NCBI GenBank assembly: GCA_023392535.1
Contig: JAEVYY010000008.1
Location: 186,001-250,000, forward strand
Reading direction: 5' to 3'
Length of the DNA stretch: 64,000 bases
Source of the DNA: Bacillota bacterium
GTDB lineage: Bacteria > Bacillota > Clostridia > Lachnospirales > Lachnospiraceae
Of this stretch, positions 17,757 to 26,323 are shown one piece after another. The notes beneath the pieces are model-generated. The model searched no databases and was not told where the DNA came from. It saw nothing but the letters and a program-made list of their open reading frames with translations. A program made the translations under genes and the position numbers. The first letter of the stretch is position 1. Each line of letters opens with the position of its first letter.

Positions 17757-18507
17757 TAACTACTCCTCCTTTTGCGTTCTTAATCTGCATATAAATAACC
17801 GCTGCACATAATGCAAGGAATCCGATCGCTATCATTCCTAAACCGGAATATACCGCTATGATAAATCCTAAGAAGAAAAAAACTTTCGCTTCCCCTTTGA
17901 AAATATAAAGTAATGTCAGACCAATACCAAGTGCTGGCATCATCCCGCCTATCACAATCAAGATACCCAGTACACTTCCGCCAAGTGCATTGATTGCTCC
18001 TTGGATGTAGGAAGCACCAAAGTAGCAAGCTAAAAAGCAAGGAATAACAGTCAGGCAAAATAGCATTAGCTGCGGTAGAAAAATACTGGAAATCCAGACC
18101 TTATTTCCTTCTCCTTTTTCAACAAACCGGTCTGCCATATGAGCGAAAATAGAATCTAACGTTAGCCTTCCAAACCAGAGCAGAGTTCCTATCAGTCCAA
18201 TCGGTACCGCTATGGCAAGTGCAGCTTCCGTGTCCAATCCACCCGTAATACCAAGTGCTGCGCCCAGAATACCCGCCAGACACATATCCCCTGGAAGTGC
18301 TCCACCTGCTGATATAAAGCCAATGTACATAAGATTGATCGTCGCTCCTACCATGGTGCCCGTTACCGGATCACCCAAGACCAAGCCTGTTAAAAATCCT
18401 CCGACCAACGGTCTGTATACCGTATAATATCCAACAGGACCGGCCAAAATAGAACTATTTCCCAAATAATATAGAATACCTAAAATCATTGCTTGTATCG
18501 CGCTCAT
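17749..18507 (-). CDS. PTS mannose-family IIC component
   Basis: A 252-residue polytopic permease. The GILYYLGNSSILAGPVGYYT start, VGGFLTGLVLGDPVTGTMVGATINLMYIG and the GGALPGDMCLAGILGAALGI segment are the conserved IIC signatures. About seven hydrophobic segments are visible. It lies 22 bases after IIB and overlaps IID. Sugar specificity within the family (mannose, sorbose, N-acetylgalactosamine and others) is not deducible. Confidence 0.95.
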   Translation of the reverse strand: MSAIQAMILGILYYLGNSSILAGPVGYYTVYRPLVGGFLTGLVLGDPVTGTMVGATINLMYIGFISAGGALPGDMCLAGILGAALGITGGLDTEAALAIAVPIGLIGTLLWFGRLTLDSIFAHMADRFVEKGEGNKVWISSIFLPQLMLFCLTVIPCFLACYFGASYIQGAINALGGSVLGILIVIGGMMPALGIGLTLLYIFKGEAKVFFFLGFIIAVYSGLGMIAIGFLALCAAVIYMQIKNAKGGVVNE

Positions 18508-18529
18508 AAACCCTCTCTTTCTCCCAATA

Positions 18530-19012
18530 TCAGGATTCTAATAATTTTTGTATATCAGTCGCTTTTTCTGTCGGAACTAGCTGAAAGTAAATAGCCGTTC
18601 CATTCTTTATAATGCGCTTCATAGATGCTACTTCTTCCAAGCTTGCAGAAACATTCTTATTGAATTTCGATCGTCCTGTTTTCGCTCCCATTCCCCCTAG
18701 TATAATTCTTTCTAAAATAACACCTCTTTCGATTAATTTTTCTAGCACTTCTGGTATCTTTACAAGAATGATTACCTTCTCTCCTTCTAGCGGTTCTTCT
18801 TTTAATACGCTTGCAGCATCAACTATTGATAACACATCCACCTTCACATTAGGTGGGGCCGCTGCTTTCAAAATCTTCTGCATGAAAGCATCTTTTGTTA
18901 ATGGATCATCCACTACTATAATTTTATTTCCATTTGTCTGTTTCACCCATGCAGTTACAACTTGTCCATGTATCAATCTGTCATCGATCCGGCATAATAC
19001 GATATTTTTCAT
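18530..19012 (-). CDS. PTS mannose-family IIB component
   Basis: A 160-residue cytosolic IIB. The phosphorylated His15 is in LCRIDDRLIHGQVVTAW, the family signature. NKIIVVDDPLTKD and ILGGMGAKTGRSKFNKN are also conserved. It passes phosphate from the IIA gene product to the sugar. Its ATG overlaps the IIA stop by one base at 19012. Confidence 0.95.
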   Translation of the reverse strand: MKNIVLCRIDDRLIHGQVVTAWVKQTNGNKIIVVDDPLTKDAFMQKILKAAAPPNVKVDVLSIVDAASVLKEEPLEGEKVIILVKIPEVLEKLIERGVILERIILGGMGAKTGRSKFNKNVSASLEEVASMKRIIKNGTAIYFQLVPTEKATDIQKLLES

Positions 19013-19416
19013 TATGCTATTTCCTCCATTAGTTTATTTACATACACCATAGTTTCCTTACCTTCCGTCAATACCATTTCACAAAGTTCTTCTGCCGTGG
19101 TAAAATCTCTGGTTCCCATGATTTCCATGAAGGATGGCAAATTAATTCCTGCTATATGATAAAAACGATACTTTTCCATCAAAGAAGCGGTTGCATTAAA
19201 TGGACTCCCGGATCTCATATCAGTCAAAACCAATACTTCGTTCTCATCTATGAGTTCTCTTATCTTTTCTTCTATCTTAGTTCTCAGACCATCGATATCA
19301 TCCCCCAGATAAAAACCAAATGTACAGATGTGCTCCTGTTTACCCATAATCAGCTCACTACTCTCTAACATTGCTTTTGCGTAATTACCATGCGACACCA
19401 AAATTACTTCTACCAT
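19012..19416 (-). CDS. PTS mannose-family IIA component
   Basis: A 134-residue IIA domain protein. His9 in VILVSHGNYAKAMLES is the phospho-acceptor, and VLTDMRSGSPFNATASL and GINLPSFMEI are typical. Separate IIA and IIB proteins rather than a IIAB fusion are common in Clostridia. It is followed one base later by IIB and preceded by a second, unrelated fructose-type IIA. Confidence 0.95.
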   Translation of the reverse strand: MVEVILVSHGNYAKAMLESSELIMGKQEHICTFGFYLGDDIDGLRTKIEEKIRELIDENEVLVLTDMRSGSPFNATASLMEKYRFYHIAGINLPSFMEIMGTRDFTTAEELCEMVLTEGKETMVYVNKLMEEIA

Positions 19417-19417
19417 G

Positions 19418-19915
19418 TTATACCTCCTTTCCTTCGTTACTTGTTTCCAAAATACTTATGATTTCCCTTTCGTTATCAGCTTGCAATAACTGCTGCAAGG
19501 TCTCATGCTCTGCCAGCTTTTGCATTATCAATTTTAAAGCCTCTAAGTGATTTCTTTTCTCCAGATACTTATCTTCTTCTGGTACTGCAAAGAGAATGAC
19601 TAAAGTTACTTTTTTCTCTTCCTCGCTATAGCCATTTTCTTTGGTATCCCAGTCTATAGGATTTACTAACTTTCCAATGGCAATCGCGACATCATGAACC
19701 GATCTGGAAATTCCATGTGGAATAGCAATTCCTTTTCCAGCTCCTGTGAACCCGACCTCTTCCCGAATAAATACATCTTGTAGAAACCGATCATAATTGT
19801 TCACCATTCCGCTTTTAAACAAAAGTCCTGATAATTGTTTGATAACTTCTTCTTTTGTTATTGCACTTACATTTAAAGCAATATTCTCTACCCTTAAAAT
19901 ATCCTTTACCTTCAT
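19418..19915 (-). CDS. PTS fructose/mannitol-type EIIA protein
   Basis: A 165-residue stand-alone EIIA of the fructose/mannitol/Ntr family, with phospho-His in GAGKGIAIPHGIS. Permeases of the mannose family do not use this IIA type, so it is probably a signalling subunit that phosphorylates the PRD regulator next door. Its ATG overlaps the regulator stop by four bases (ATGA), which supports a joint function. The regulator C-terminus looks like an EIIA lacking its His, see that entry. Confidence 0.9.
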   Translation of the reverse strand: MKVKDILRVENIALNVSAITKEEVIKQLSGLLFKSGMVNNYDRFLQDVFIREEVGFTGAGKGIAIPHGISRSVHDVAIAIGKLVNPIDWDTKENGYSEEEKKVTLVILFAVPEEDKYLEKRNHLEALKLIMQKLAEHETLQQLLQADNEREIISILETSNEGKEV

Positions 19916-21795
19916 AAAGCGCGTTCCTCTAAAAATCTCTTAATCTCTTCTTTACTATTACAAGATATTAAATTTTGGATATCTTCTTTTCTAATAGAAA
20001 GGTTATATAGATCCGAAAGTATATTTTTAAATGCCTCTTCCTTTTCAAAGGCTATTGATACTGTTATTTTTTCAGATCCTTCCTTTTCAATCTGCAACCA
20101 TATATCTGCTTGTTCGAAGGATGGCTCGTAAATTTTTATTATTAGATTGGGCAATAATAATGTTTCAATGAGTAATCTGCTTTTAATCTCCTTATCTACT
20201 ATGCTTTTGTTTACTAATATGTTATTTTCAGTTATAGAATCATGTAAATTTTTTAAATAACATTTCTGAAAAGCAGGATTCCTGCTAAACTGCATGCTGT
20301 TTTTTATATTTAAAATATCTTCCTCTGTCAATAACGCAGATATTACTATAAAAGGTATCTTTTTCAAATGAATCGGTACGGTGGAAATAATAAATTCTAT
20401 TCCACTAAGATCCATAGTCTCAACTCTTCTGGAAGAAACTACATCCACAATATTGATAAATGAAATTTCATGTTTTAGTTTGGCTGCCAGCAATTGTGAA
20501 GTGCCATAGCCACTGTGACAGACAAGGAGAACCTTTTTAGGAGTTAGTAAGCGTACCATCATCGTCTGATAATAAGTTGCAATATTGGCAATTTCATCTA
20601 TCTTTATTTCTTTTATCTGAAATTTCCGAGAAAGATTTGCAATACTTATCTGACAAATTCCTAACATTTGTGTATATCTTACTCGAATCTCATCTAATAG
20701 CGGATTGCTGATTTGAATATTATATTTTAAACGATTTAACATCGGTCTGATATGAAGTAATAGACCAGTCATCATCTCTTCATCTTTTTGAAAATCTACT
20801 CCAACTACATCCGATATAAATTGAGTCAGTACTTTTGCTAATTTAACGCTTTTATCCTGTTTGACACGAGGAATCTCCTCGAGGCCTGAGGATATCAAAT
20901 ACTGATAAATATAATAAACTTCTTCTTCTGCAAAAGTCAGATTATACCGTTTTTCAATCATCTCCACTATTTTTTGTGCCTGTTGATACTGTTTTAAAGT
21001 ATCCGTTCGTATCATGCCTATTTTACTTTCTTCAAAATGGATTCCTTCTTGAACTCTTTTTATAGATAACAGGATATGAGTCAATAAGTTTATATAATAC
21101 ATATCACCTATACGAATCTCACTTTCAATTTCCAGATTCTCCAAAAGTGATTCTATAAAAATGATATCTTTCAAATCAAACAACTCCAACAAAGCTGTCA
21201 AGGTTCGTCCATCCAGTCTTACTTTTCCAAAATATTGTGTTTGTTTTGTATTTTTAAAAATTCCTTCCTGATATTTTTGTATTAAAAAAGCAATGGCCTT
21301 TCTAATATCACTTTCTGTTCCTTTTATTTTTGTACCTTCCTGATTTTTTTCAAATTCCAAATTAAATTTTTGAAGCCATTTTTCCAAGCATTTGATATCA
21401 TTTACAATACTTGCTTTACTCACATAATATTGTTCTGATAATTTTTGAATCGATGTATTCATATTAGAGCGCACTAACATATTTTTTAAGATATCCATCC
21501 TTCGTGCTTCCGTATTCCTTGTAGAATTCTGCAGGATATCATTTTCTTCCATACTTAAATGATTTAGAATATCCATATTTTTTTTGACTTCTTGACTGAT
21601 CAGAATGCCTTTTCCAGTCTTAGAAAAAATTTCCATTTGATATTCTTTTAAGTAAGTTCTAATTCCTTTTAAATCCTCCTTAAGAGTCTTATCCGATACT
21701 TGGAGAAACTTTGAAAAATATAAGATTGGTTTGTATTCTTCTTCCTTCAGCAGCAAACGAATAAAATCTTTCTGCCTCTTGCTCAATTCGTGCAT
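19912..21795 (-). CDS. BglG/MtlR-type PRD transcriptional regulator of the PTS operon
   Basis: A 627-residue multidomain regulator: an N-terminal winged HTH (1-70), an Mga-like HTH (about 105-160), two PTS regulation domains (about 180-400), an EIIB-like domain (about 405-490) with CHSGYGTSQLLAAKL carrying the phospho-Cys, and a C-terminal EIIA-like region (about 535-627) in which no IPHG active-site motif is seen. Phosphorylation of PRDs by HPr and of the EIIB Cys by EII proteins tunes DNA binding. It heads the operon, preceding all PTS genes. It has no sigma-54 activation ATPase, so it is MtlR/LicR-like and not LevR-like. Confidence 0.9.
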   Translation of the reverse strand: MHELSKRQKDFIRLLLKEEEYKPILYFSKFLQVSDKTLKEDLKGIRTYLKEYQMEIFSKTGKGILISQEVKKNMDILNHLSMEENDILQNSTRNTEARRMDILKNMLVRSNMNTSIQKLSEQYYVSKASIVNDIKCLEKWLQKFNLEFEKNQEGTKIKGTESDIRKAIAFLIQKYQEGIFKNTKQTQYFGKVRLDGRTLTALLELFDLKDIIFIESLLENLEIESEIRIGDMYYINLLTHILLSIKRVQEGIHFEESKIGMIRTDTLKQYQQAQKIVEMIEKRYNLTFAEEEVYYIYQYLISSGLEEIPRVKQDKSVKLAKVLTQFISDVVGVDFQKDEEMMTGLLLHIRPMLNRLKYNIQISNPLLDEIRVRYTQMLGICQISIANLSRKFQIKEIKIDEIANIATYYQTMMVRLLTPKKVLLVCHSGYGTSQLLAAKLKHEISFINIVDVVSSRRVETMDLSGIEFIISTVPIHLKKIPFIVISALLTEEDILNIKNSMQFSRNPAFQKCYLKNLHDSITENNILVNKSIVDKEIKSRLLIETLLLPNLIIKIYEPSFEQADIWLQIEKEGSEKITVSIAFEKEEAFKNILSDLYNLSIRKEDIQNLISCNSKEEIKRFLEERAL

Positions 21796-21854
21796 TTTGT
21801 TGTTTCTCCTTATTTATTTGATATAATTTTTGTGCATTATTTTGTATTAATACC

Positions 21855-21883
21855 ACTATAGCAGTATACTTATTATACGTAAA
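21855..21883 (-). promoter_or_regulatory. Candidate promoter of the PTS operon
   Basis: Minus-strand TTTACG (21878-21883) and TATAGT (21855-21860) with a 17-base spacer lie about 60 bases before the regulator start, which has AAGGAG upstream. An overlapping TATAAT at 21872-21877 is an alternative -10. No clear catabolite-responsive element was recognised. Confidence 0.45.
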
Positions 21884-22022
21884 TACCAAATAAAGGCACT
21901 ATGATTAGGGAAGTATTAGTTCAGTTGTTTTAAAATAACTATTAAAAAATAAGATTTCTTAAACAATGTATCTATGCTATACTTTAATTCTATAGAAGTA
22001 TTTTACGGAAAGGAAAAAAAAT

Positions 22023-23126
22023 ATGTATGGTTCAGTCTATGGTAATATTTTCAGAATTTCAACTTGGGGAGAATCCCACGGAAAAGGAATTGGCGTAATT
22101 GTGGATGGATGTCCTGCCGGTCTATCTCTGTGCGAAACAGATATTCAAGTGTTTTTGAACAGAAGAAAACCCGGTCAAACAAAATACAGTACACCGCGCA
22201 AAGAAGATGATATTGTCGAAATACTTTCTGGTGTTTTTGAAGGCAAGACAACAGGGACTCCAATCTCTTTACTGGTCAGAAATACCAATCAACAGTCAAA
22301 AGATTACAGCCAGATTGCGAATTATTTTCGACCAGGCCATGCTGATCTTACTTATGATATGAAATATGGTTTTCGTGATTATCGGGGAGGTGGCAGGTCT
22401 TCTGGAAGAGAAACAATTGGGCGTGTAGCCGCCGGTGCCATTGCGGTCAAATTACTGGCACAAATCGGAGTGACTATTTGCACTTATACCACTGCTATTG
22501 GACCAATTCGTATTAAAAATGAGCATTTTGATGAATCTTTCATTCCTAAGAACCCTTTTTATATGCCAGATTCACATGCTGCAGCGGCTGCTGAAAAGTA
22601 CCTGGAAGAATGCATGCTTCAACAGAATTCCTCGGGTGGAATAATAGAATGCATTGTAAAAAATATGCCTGCCAGCATAGGCGATCCTGCATTTGAGAAA
22701 TTGAGTGCGAATCTTGGAAAAGCAATTCTTTCCATCGGCGCCATAAAAGGATTCGAGATTGGTGATGGTTTTAAGGTATGTGAAGCAACCGGACTTTCCA
22801 ATAATGATCCTTATCTTTATAATGAGCAGGGTGTCATTGAAAAGGTTTCCAATCACTCTGGTGGTATTTTAGGCGGCATCAGCGACGGAAGTGATATCAT
22901 TATGAGAGCTGCCGTTAAGCCAACACCTTCTATCGGAGCTACCCAACAAACCGTAAATAAAGATGGAGAAACTATACTTGTCAATATTAAAGGTCGGCAT
23001 GACCCAGTAATTGTCCCAAGAGCCGTTGTAGTCGTAGAATCTATGGTCGCTATTACTTTAGTTGATATGCTATTTGCAAGCATGACTTCGCGAATGGACA
23101 AGATAATATCTTTCTTCCAATCTTAG
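22023..23126 (+). CDS. aroC: Chorismate synthase
   Basis: A 367-residue FMNH2-dependent enzyme that removes phosphate from EPSP to give chorismate, the last shikimate step. Signatures GESHGKGIGVIVDGCPAGL, RPGHADLTYDMKYGFRDYRGGGRSSGRET and the C-terminal RHDPVIVPRAVVVVESMVA are all present. The start at 22023 follows GGAAAGGA. It stands alone, divergent from the PTS operon regulator, with no other shikimate gene nearby. Confidence 0.97.
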   Translation: MYGSVYGNIFRISTWGESHGKGIGVIVDGCPAGLSLCETDIQVFLNRRKPGQTKYSTPRKEDDIVEILSGVFEGKTTGTPISLLVRNTNQQSKDYSQIANYFRPGHADLTYDMKYGFRDYRGGGRSSGRETIGRVAAGAIAVKLLAQIGVTICTYTTAIGPIRIKNEHFDESFIPKNPFYMPDSHAAAAAEKYLEECMLQQNSSGGIIECIVKNMPASIGDPAFEKLSANLGKAILSIGAIKGFEIGDGFKVCEATGLSNNDPYLYNEQGVIEKVSNHSGGILGGISDGSDIIMRAAVKPTPSIGATQQTVNKDGETILVNIKGRHDPVIVPRAVVVVESMVAITLVDMLFASMTSRMDKIISFFQS

Positions 23127-23229
23127 CAGTTTCGAACTGTATTATTATTTATAGCCACTCACTAATATAGGAATATTTTAGTCCACCTGTTCATAAGATA
23201 TTAAAAACCAGATGAATGGGGATATTAAC

Positions 23230-23700
23230 ATGAGTTCAAAAACAAAAATCGTTGTACTTCATTTAAAAGAATTAATATATACCGGCATTTTTGCCTTACT
23301 GGGTATTCTATTTATTATACTTATCATTATTATGTTCCTTCCTAATGATAAGAAAGAAATTAAACAGACTTCCTCGGCAAGTAGTTATGTTCCTGGTATC
23401 TATTCAACTTCACTGGTACTGGGTGGTAATACTGTCGATATTGAAGTAGTTGTTGATGAAAACAACATTAATTCTATCCGCCTGGTTAATCTGGATGAAG
23501 CAGTTGCAACCATGTATCCTCTTATTGAATCATCTTTTCAGGACTTGGTAAATCAGATATGCAAAAACCAGTCTTTGGATGGTATTACATATTCTGATGA
23601 TAATAAATATACTTCTCTTGTCTTGTTAGATGCCATTTCCACATCCTTGGAAAAAGCACAAATATCTGCTGATACAAATGAAGAATCACTAACAGAATAA
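23230..23700 (+). CDS. Membrane-anchored protein of unknown function (FMN-binding-domain-like)
   Basis: A 156-residue protein, start taken at 23230 because GGGGAT precedes it (23212 is alternative). One N-terminal transmembrane helix (ELIYTGIFALLGILFIILII, followed by LPNDKK) anchors an extracytoplasmic domain. That domain has SYVPGIYSTSLVLGG then IEVVVDENNINSIRLVNLDEAVATMYPLIESSF. The PGxYxxxL...V.V.VD...I.SI pattern resembles small FMN-binding or FMN-binding-like domains, but the flavinylation Ser/Thr motif is not evident. Function unknown. Confidence 0.75.
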   Translation: MSSKTKIVVLHLKELIYTGIFALLGILFIILIIIMFLPNDKKEIKQTSSASSYVPGIYSTSLVLGGNTVDIEVVVDENNINSIRLVNLDEAVATMYPLIESSFQDLVNQICKNQSLDGITYSDDNKYTSLVLLDAISTSLEKAQISADTNEESLTE

Positions 23701-23717
23701 AAACAAATACACATATT

Positions 23718-23769
23718 AATAAAAGTAAGTCCTCTTTGAAATTACATTCCCAGAAGACTTACTTTTATT
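23718..23769. terminator. Bidirectional terminator
   Basis: AATAAAAGTAAGTC (23718-23731) and GACTTACTTTTATT (23756-23769) are perfect inverted repeats, A-rich on one flank and T-rich on the other. They lie between the stop of the plus-strand gene at 23700 and the stop of the minus-strand glgP at 23770, serving both. Confidence 0.85.
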
Positions 23770-26085
23770 TTATTCTATATTCAATTTCCATATATCCCTA
23801 TTGTATTCAATAATGGTTCTGTCTGACGAAAAGAAACCTGCTTTTGCAATGTTCACTAACATCATTTTCTTCCATTTCTCTTTATTTTCATAATCTTCTA
23901 AAACTTTTTCCTTTACTTTAATATAATCCTCTAAATCAAGAAGTGTCATAAACCAATCCTTATTTAACAATTCGTGATATAACCTGTTTAAATTTTCTTT
24001 ATGCCCAACTTTCAAAGCCTCTACACCAATTATAAAGTCTACTGCTTCTCTAATGACAGGCGAATTATCATAGTAATGTCTTGAAATATAATCTGCTTTC
24101 TCATAATGCAATAAAATTTGTTTACTATTTTCTCCAAACATATAGATATTTTCATTGCCTACCAAATCGCCGATTTCCACATTTGCTCCATCCAATGTGC
24201 CGAGTGTAATAGCTCCGTTCAACATGAACTTCATATTGCCCGTACCGGATGCTTCTTTAGAAGCCAAAGAAATCTGCTCCGATATATCGCATGCAGGAAT
24301 TAATTTTTCTGCCTTACTTACATTATAATTTTCTACCATTACGACCTTTATATAAGCGTTTACATCCGAATCATTATTAATAATTTCTTGCAATACCAGC
24401 AATAGATGTATAATATCCTGCGCAATCACATAGGCAGGTGCTGCTTTTGCACCAAATACAAATGTAATTGGTGTTGTTGGCTTAATACCCCTCTTTATCT
24501 CAAGATATTTATGAATGATATACAAAGCATTCATTTGCTGTCGTTTGTATTCATGCAGTCTTTTGATCTGCATATCAAATATGGAATAAGGATCTATCTG
24601 AATCCCCTGTGTTTCTTTTAAAAAATCTGCTAATTGTAATTTCTTAGAATATTTGATCAGTGAGATTTTATTTAACGCTTCCGGGTCCTCAATATATTCC
24701 ATTAATTTTTCCAGATATCCTGCATCCCTCTTATAATCCTCTCCGATCGTATCGGAGAGAAACGATGCCAGCTCTTTGTTACATGATAAAAGCCATCTTC
24801 TGAACGTAATACCATTCGTCTTGTTATTAAATTTTTCAGGGTAGATTCTGTAAAAATGTTTTAATTCAGAGTCCTTTAAAATATCAGTATGAATGGCTGC
24901 AACCCCATTTACGCTAAATCCATAATGAATATCGATATGTGCCATGTGTACATATTGTTTTTCATCAATGATCCTAACAGCAGGATCTTTATATTTATGG
25001 GCTACTCTCTCATCTAATTCCTTTATGATCGGAACTAGCTGCGGCACCACTTTTATTAAATAAGAAATAGGCCATTTTTCCAGGGCTTCCGCCAGAATCG
25101 TATGGTTGGTATATGCACAGGTCTTACTCACCACATCAATTGCTTCCTCTATCGTAAATGCTTTTTCATCCACTAATATTCTAATAAGCTCTGGTATTAG
25201 CATCGTCGGATGGGTATCGTTAATCTGAATCACTGCATGTTCATACATCTTTCTTAAGTCATATTGTTTCTCTTTCATTTCTCTTAGGATTAGTTGGGCT
25301 GCATTACTTACCATAAAGTATTGCTGATAGATACGAAGTAATTGTCCTTCTTCATCAGAATCATCCGGATATAAAAATAATGTCAAATTTTTCTCAATAT
25401 TCTTCTTATCAAATTCAATGCCCTCTTTGACGATACTTTCATCCACCGAATCAATATCAAACAATTTTAGCTTATTCAGACCATTATTGTAGCCGATCAC
25501 ATCCATCTCATATAATCTTGAAGTTACTTTTCGCTCTCCAAATTTAACCTGAAATGAGATATCAGTTTTGTTTAACCATGATTGCTCTTGCATCCATTCA
25601 TTTTTATCCGTCATTTGAAGTCTGTCTTTAAATTCTTGTTTGAACAGCCCAAAGTGATAATTCAGGCCAATGCCGTCTCCTGGAAGACCTAATGTAGCAA
25701 TGGAATCCAAAAAGCAGGCTGCAAGTCTTCCAAGTCCTCCATTTCCAAGAGAAGGTTCTGGCTCCATTTCTGCAACCATGCATAATGATTTTCCATTTGC
25801 TTTTAGAATATCATTTAACTTGTCATATATCCCTAAATTAATTAAATTATTAGATAATAATTTGCCAATCAAAAACTCCGCAGAAATATAGTAAACTTTC
25901 TTGTCACCTGTAATCGGCATCGTGACATTTATGAGGTCTTTCGTTAACCGAAGAATACCATAATATAACTCTCGATTACTGCATTCGGCAATCTTTTTAC
26001 AATACATCTTCTGTACGATTTCACTCAGTTGTTTATTCAGATTCTTCAACATGACTTCTCGCTGCATTTTTAATTGTAACATCAT
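23770..26085 (-). CDS. glgP: Glycogen/maltodextrin phosphorylase
   Basis: A 771-residue GT35 phosphorylase releasing glucose-1-phosphate from alpha-1,4-glucans. Conserved blocks are EPSLGNGGLGRLAACFLDS, INDTHPTMLIPELIRIL, TNHTILAEALEKWP, IKRLHEYKRQQMNAL and the PLP-lysine segment EASGTGNMKFMLNGAITLGTLDGANVE. It is somewhat shorter than the 810-840 typical of the family, mainly at the N-terminus, where the allosteric region of animal enzymes lies. MM start at 26085 follows AAGGGGG. MalQ at 863 is its usual partner. Confidence 0.96.
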   Translation of the reverse strand: MMLQLKMQREVMLKNLNKQLSEIVQKMYCKKIAECSNRELYYGILRLTKDLINVTMPITGDKKVYYISAEFLIGKLLSNNLINLGIYDKLNDILKANGKSLCMVAEMEPEPSLGNGGLGRLAACFLDSIATLGLPGDGIGLNYHFGLFKQEFKDRLQMTDKNEWMQEQSWLNKTDISFQVKFGERKVTSRLYEMDVIGYNNGLNKLKLFDIDSVDESIVKEGIEFDKKNIEKNLTLFLYPDDSDEEGQLLRIYQQYFMVSNAAQLILREMKEKQYDLRKMYEHAVIQINDTHPTMLIPELIRILVDEKAFTIEEAIDVVSKTCAYTNHTILAEALEKWPISYLIKVVPQLVPIIKELDERVAHKYKDPAVRIIDEKQYVHMAHIDIHYGFSVNGVAAIHTDILKDSELKHFYRIYPEKFNNKTNGITFRRWLLSCNKELASFLSDTIGEDYKRDAGYLEKLMEYIEDPEALNKISLIKYSKKLQLADFLKETQGIQIDPYSIFDMQIKRLHEYKRQQMNALYIIHKYLEIKRGIKPTTPITFVFGAKAAPAYVIAQDIIHLLLVLQEIINNDSDVNAYIKVVMVENYNVSKAEKLIPACDISEQISLASKEASGTGNMKFMLNGAITLGTLDGANVEIGDLVGNENIYMFGENSKQILLHYEKADYISRHYYDNSPVIREAVDFIIGVEALKVGHKENLNRLYHELLNKDWFMTLLDLEDYIKVKEKVLEDYENKEKWKKMMLVNIAKAGFFSSDRTIIEYNRDIWKLNIE

Positions 26086-26276
26086 ACATCATTTCCCCCT
26101 TTTACCGTTGCAAATACACATTAATCTTATGCCGATACAATATTTTTATGCCGAACCTACCGGAATGTTAATTCTACAAAGATTTAATGGCAGATACTAT
26201 AATGGGAATAGTATATCATTCCTCTTTTTTAAATACAATAATACACTTAGGTACCGATAAACTCTCTTCCGGAAAT

Positions 26277-26316
26277 AAAAAAGACAGTGGTTCAAAAATG
26301 AACCACTGTCTTTTTT
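26277..26316. terminator. Intrinsic terminator after pfp
   Basis: An 18-pair perfect stem (AAAAAAGACAGTGGTTCA with its complement) around a four-base loop at 26277-26316, seven bases past the pfp stop. A and T tracts on both sides make it potentially bidirectional. Confidence 0.92.
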
Positions 26317-26323
26317 ATTAATA

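Noticed and set aside
19912..21795. LevR-type sigma-54 activator
   Set aside because: No AAA+ Walker motifs and no -24/-12 promoter upstream of the PTS genes; HTH plus PRD plus EIIB layout fits the MtlR/LicR type.
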